Made by a program: the position numbers and the translations under genes
Source: Silicimonas sp.
Lineage (GTDB): Bacteria; Pseudomonadota; Alphaproteobacteria; Rhodobacterales; Rhodobacteraceae
DNA: 64,000 bases
NCBI GenBank assembly: GCA_022826385.1
Contig: JAJDUZ010000001.1
Location: 1-64,000, forward strand
Direction of reading: 5' to 3'
Part shown: in pieces, positions 63,519 through 64,000 of the stretch
How the letters are laid out: each line of letters opens with the position of its first letter
Position numbering within the stretch: position 1 is the first letter of the stretch
Notes under the pieces: generated by a model
Database searches by the model: none
Told to the model about the DNA's origin: nothing
What the model saw: only the letters and a program-made list of their open reading frames with translations

Positions 63519-64000
63519 ACGACAGTCTCCAGAATGCGGGCGGCGCGGGACGCTTCGGCTTCCAGCACCGGCCAATCCGGCACGTCAGTGTCCCATTCGA
63601 TCAGGCTGGGGCGTGCCCCGCCTTTGGCGATGACATGTTCGTACAGGGCCCAAACGGGCTCCGCGACCTCGCGCCCGTGGCTGTCGATCAACAGGGGTTT
63701 GCCGTGGTCGTCGTGATCCTCGTCGTGACCGGCCAAGTGAATCTCGCCCACCAGGTCCAACGGAAACGCATCGATATACGAGATCGGGTCGGTCTCGAGG
63801 TTGGTGGCCGAGACGAAGACGTTGTTCACGTCCAGCAGCAGACCGCAGCCGGTGCGACGCGCGATCTCTCGCAGGAATTCGGTCTCTTCCAACGTGCTTT
63901 CGTCGAACGCCAGATAAGAGGACGGGTTTTCAAGAAGCATCTGCCGACCGACGACCTCTTGAACTTCGTCGATATGGTCCGCAACGCGTTGCAGCGTCGC
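63515..64000 (-). CDS. DUF692 multinuclear iron oxygenase (BufB-like), partial
   Basis: C-terminal 161 residues; the start is beyond the right edge. TIM-barrel DUF692 markers: [25 protein letters not shown] and [12 protein letters not shown], holding the Asp, Asn, His and Glu metal ligands. These enzymes use two or three irons and oxygen to modify cysteines in RiPP precursors (MbnB, BufB). The cluster order DUF692-DUF2063-DoxX fits a bufferin operon; a cysteine-rich precursor gene should lie further right. Confidence 0.9.
   Translation of the reverse strand, partial: ATLQRVADHIDEVQEVVGRQMLLENPSSYLAFDESTLEETEFLREIARRTGCGLLLDVNNVFVSATNLETDPISYIDAFPLDLVGEIHLAGHDEDHDDHGKPLLIDSHGREVAEPVWALYEHVIAKGGARPSLIEWDTDVPDWPVLEAEASRAARILETVV

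Overview
The window looks like a chromosomal segment of an alphaproteobacterium of the Rhodobacteraceae (Roseobacter/Rhodobacter group). The evidence is the GC-rich coding sequence, a ctaC-ctaB-small ORF-ctaG-ctaE cluster as in Rhodobacter, an RpoHII-type sigma factor, CtrA-type sites upstream of competence genes, and many four-base ATGA or GTGA gene overlaps. I see no rRNA, tRNA, CRISPR array, prophage or integron. The content is mostly housekeeping genes with a few accessory islands.

Layout, left to right. Positions 0.4-1.7 kb hold a 3-oxoacid CoA-transferase pair on the minus strand with a clear terminator. Positions 1.7-3.4 kb hold an unusual three-gene operon: a small hypothetical protein, a secreted PepSY-like protein with an Asn/Gly/Ser repeat tail, and a membrane-bound LuxR-type regulator. 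Its leader carries a perfect 18-bp palindrome and an 8-bp tandem repeat. Positions 3.4-9.3 kb hold topA, dprA (with a CtrA box), a GNAT gene and tldD. Positions 9.4-14.7 kb hold the aa3 oxidase subunit II/III and assembly cluster, interrupted by a short minus-strand gene and a LysR gene coupled to SURF1. Positions 14.7-21.3 kb hold thrC, an M16 protease, a GNAT gene, a lone receiver, VOC and WYL genes, and a secreted EF-hand protein. Positions 22.0-28.9 kb hold a MoxR/DUF58/BatA-like/membrane-protein operon.

Positions 29-42.8 kb hold a methyltransferase, trpB, trpS, a rhomboid homologue lacking catalytic residues, murJ, glnD, an LpoA-like lipoprotein, rsmI, yraN, gshB and comM. Positions 43-50.7 kb hold rpoH (RpoHII type), a ChaN-like gene, coaBC, dut, a membrane-tethered MoeB/ThiF protein, an M3 peptidase, a Nudix gene and a DUF1178 gene. 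Positions 50.7-58.7 kb hold a flavin reductase, GNAT, aspartate aminotransferase, XRE-sdhE, a MarR-type regulator, tandem DUF1194 von Willebrand-like proteins, a glyoxalase, two SnoaL-like exported proteins and a LysR gene. Positions 58.8-62.2 kb hold thyX, a RAYT transposase carrying REP palindromes inside and beside its gene, small secreted or membrane proteins, a cold-shock protein and an ArsC/Spx-like protein. At the right edge (62.2-64.0 kb) lies a coupled DUF692-DUF2063-DoxX cluster, which resembles a bufferin (copper-binding RiPP) operon. Its precursor gene would lie beyond the window.

The strongest leads are the MNIO/bufferin-like operon, the RAYT gene invaded by its own REP elements, the CtrA sites at dprA and comM, and the membrane-LuxR operon.
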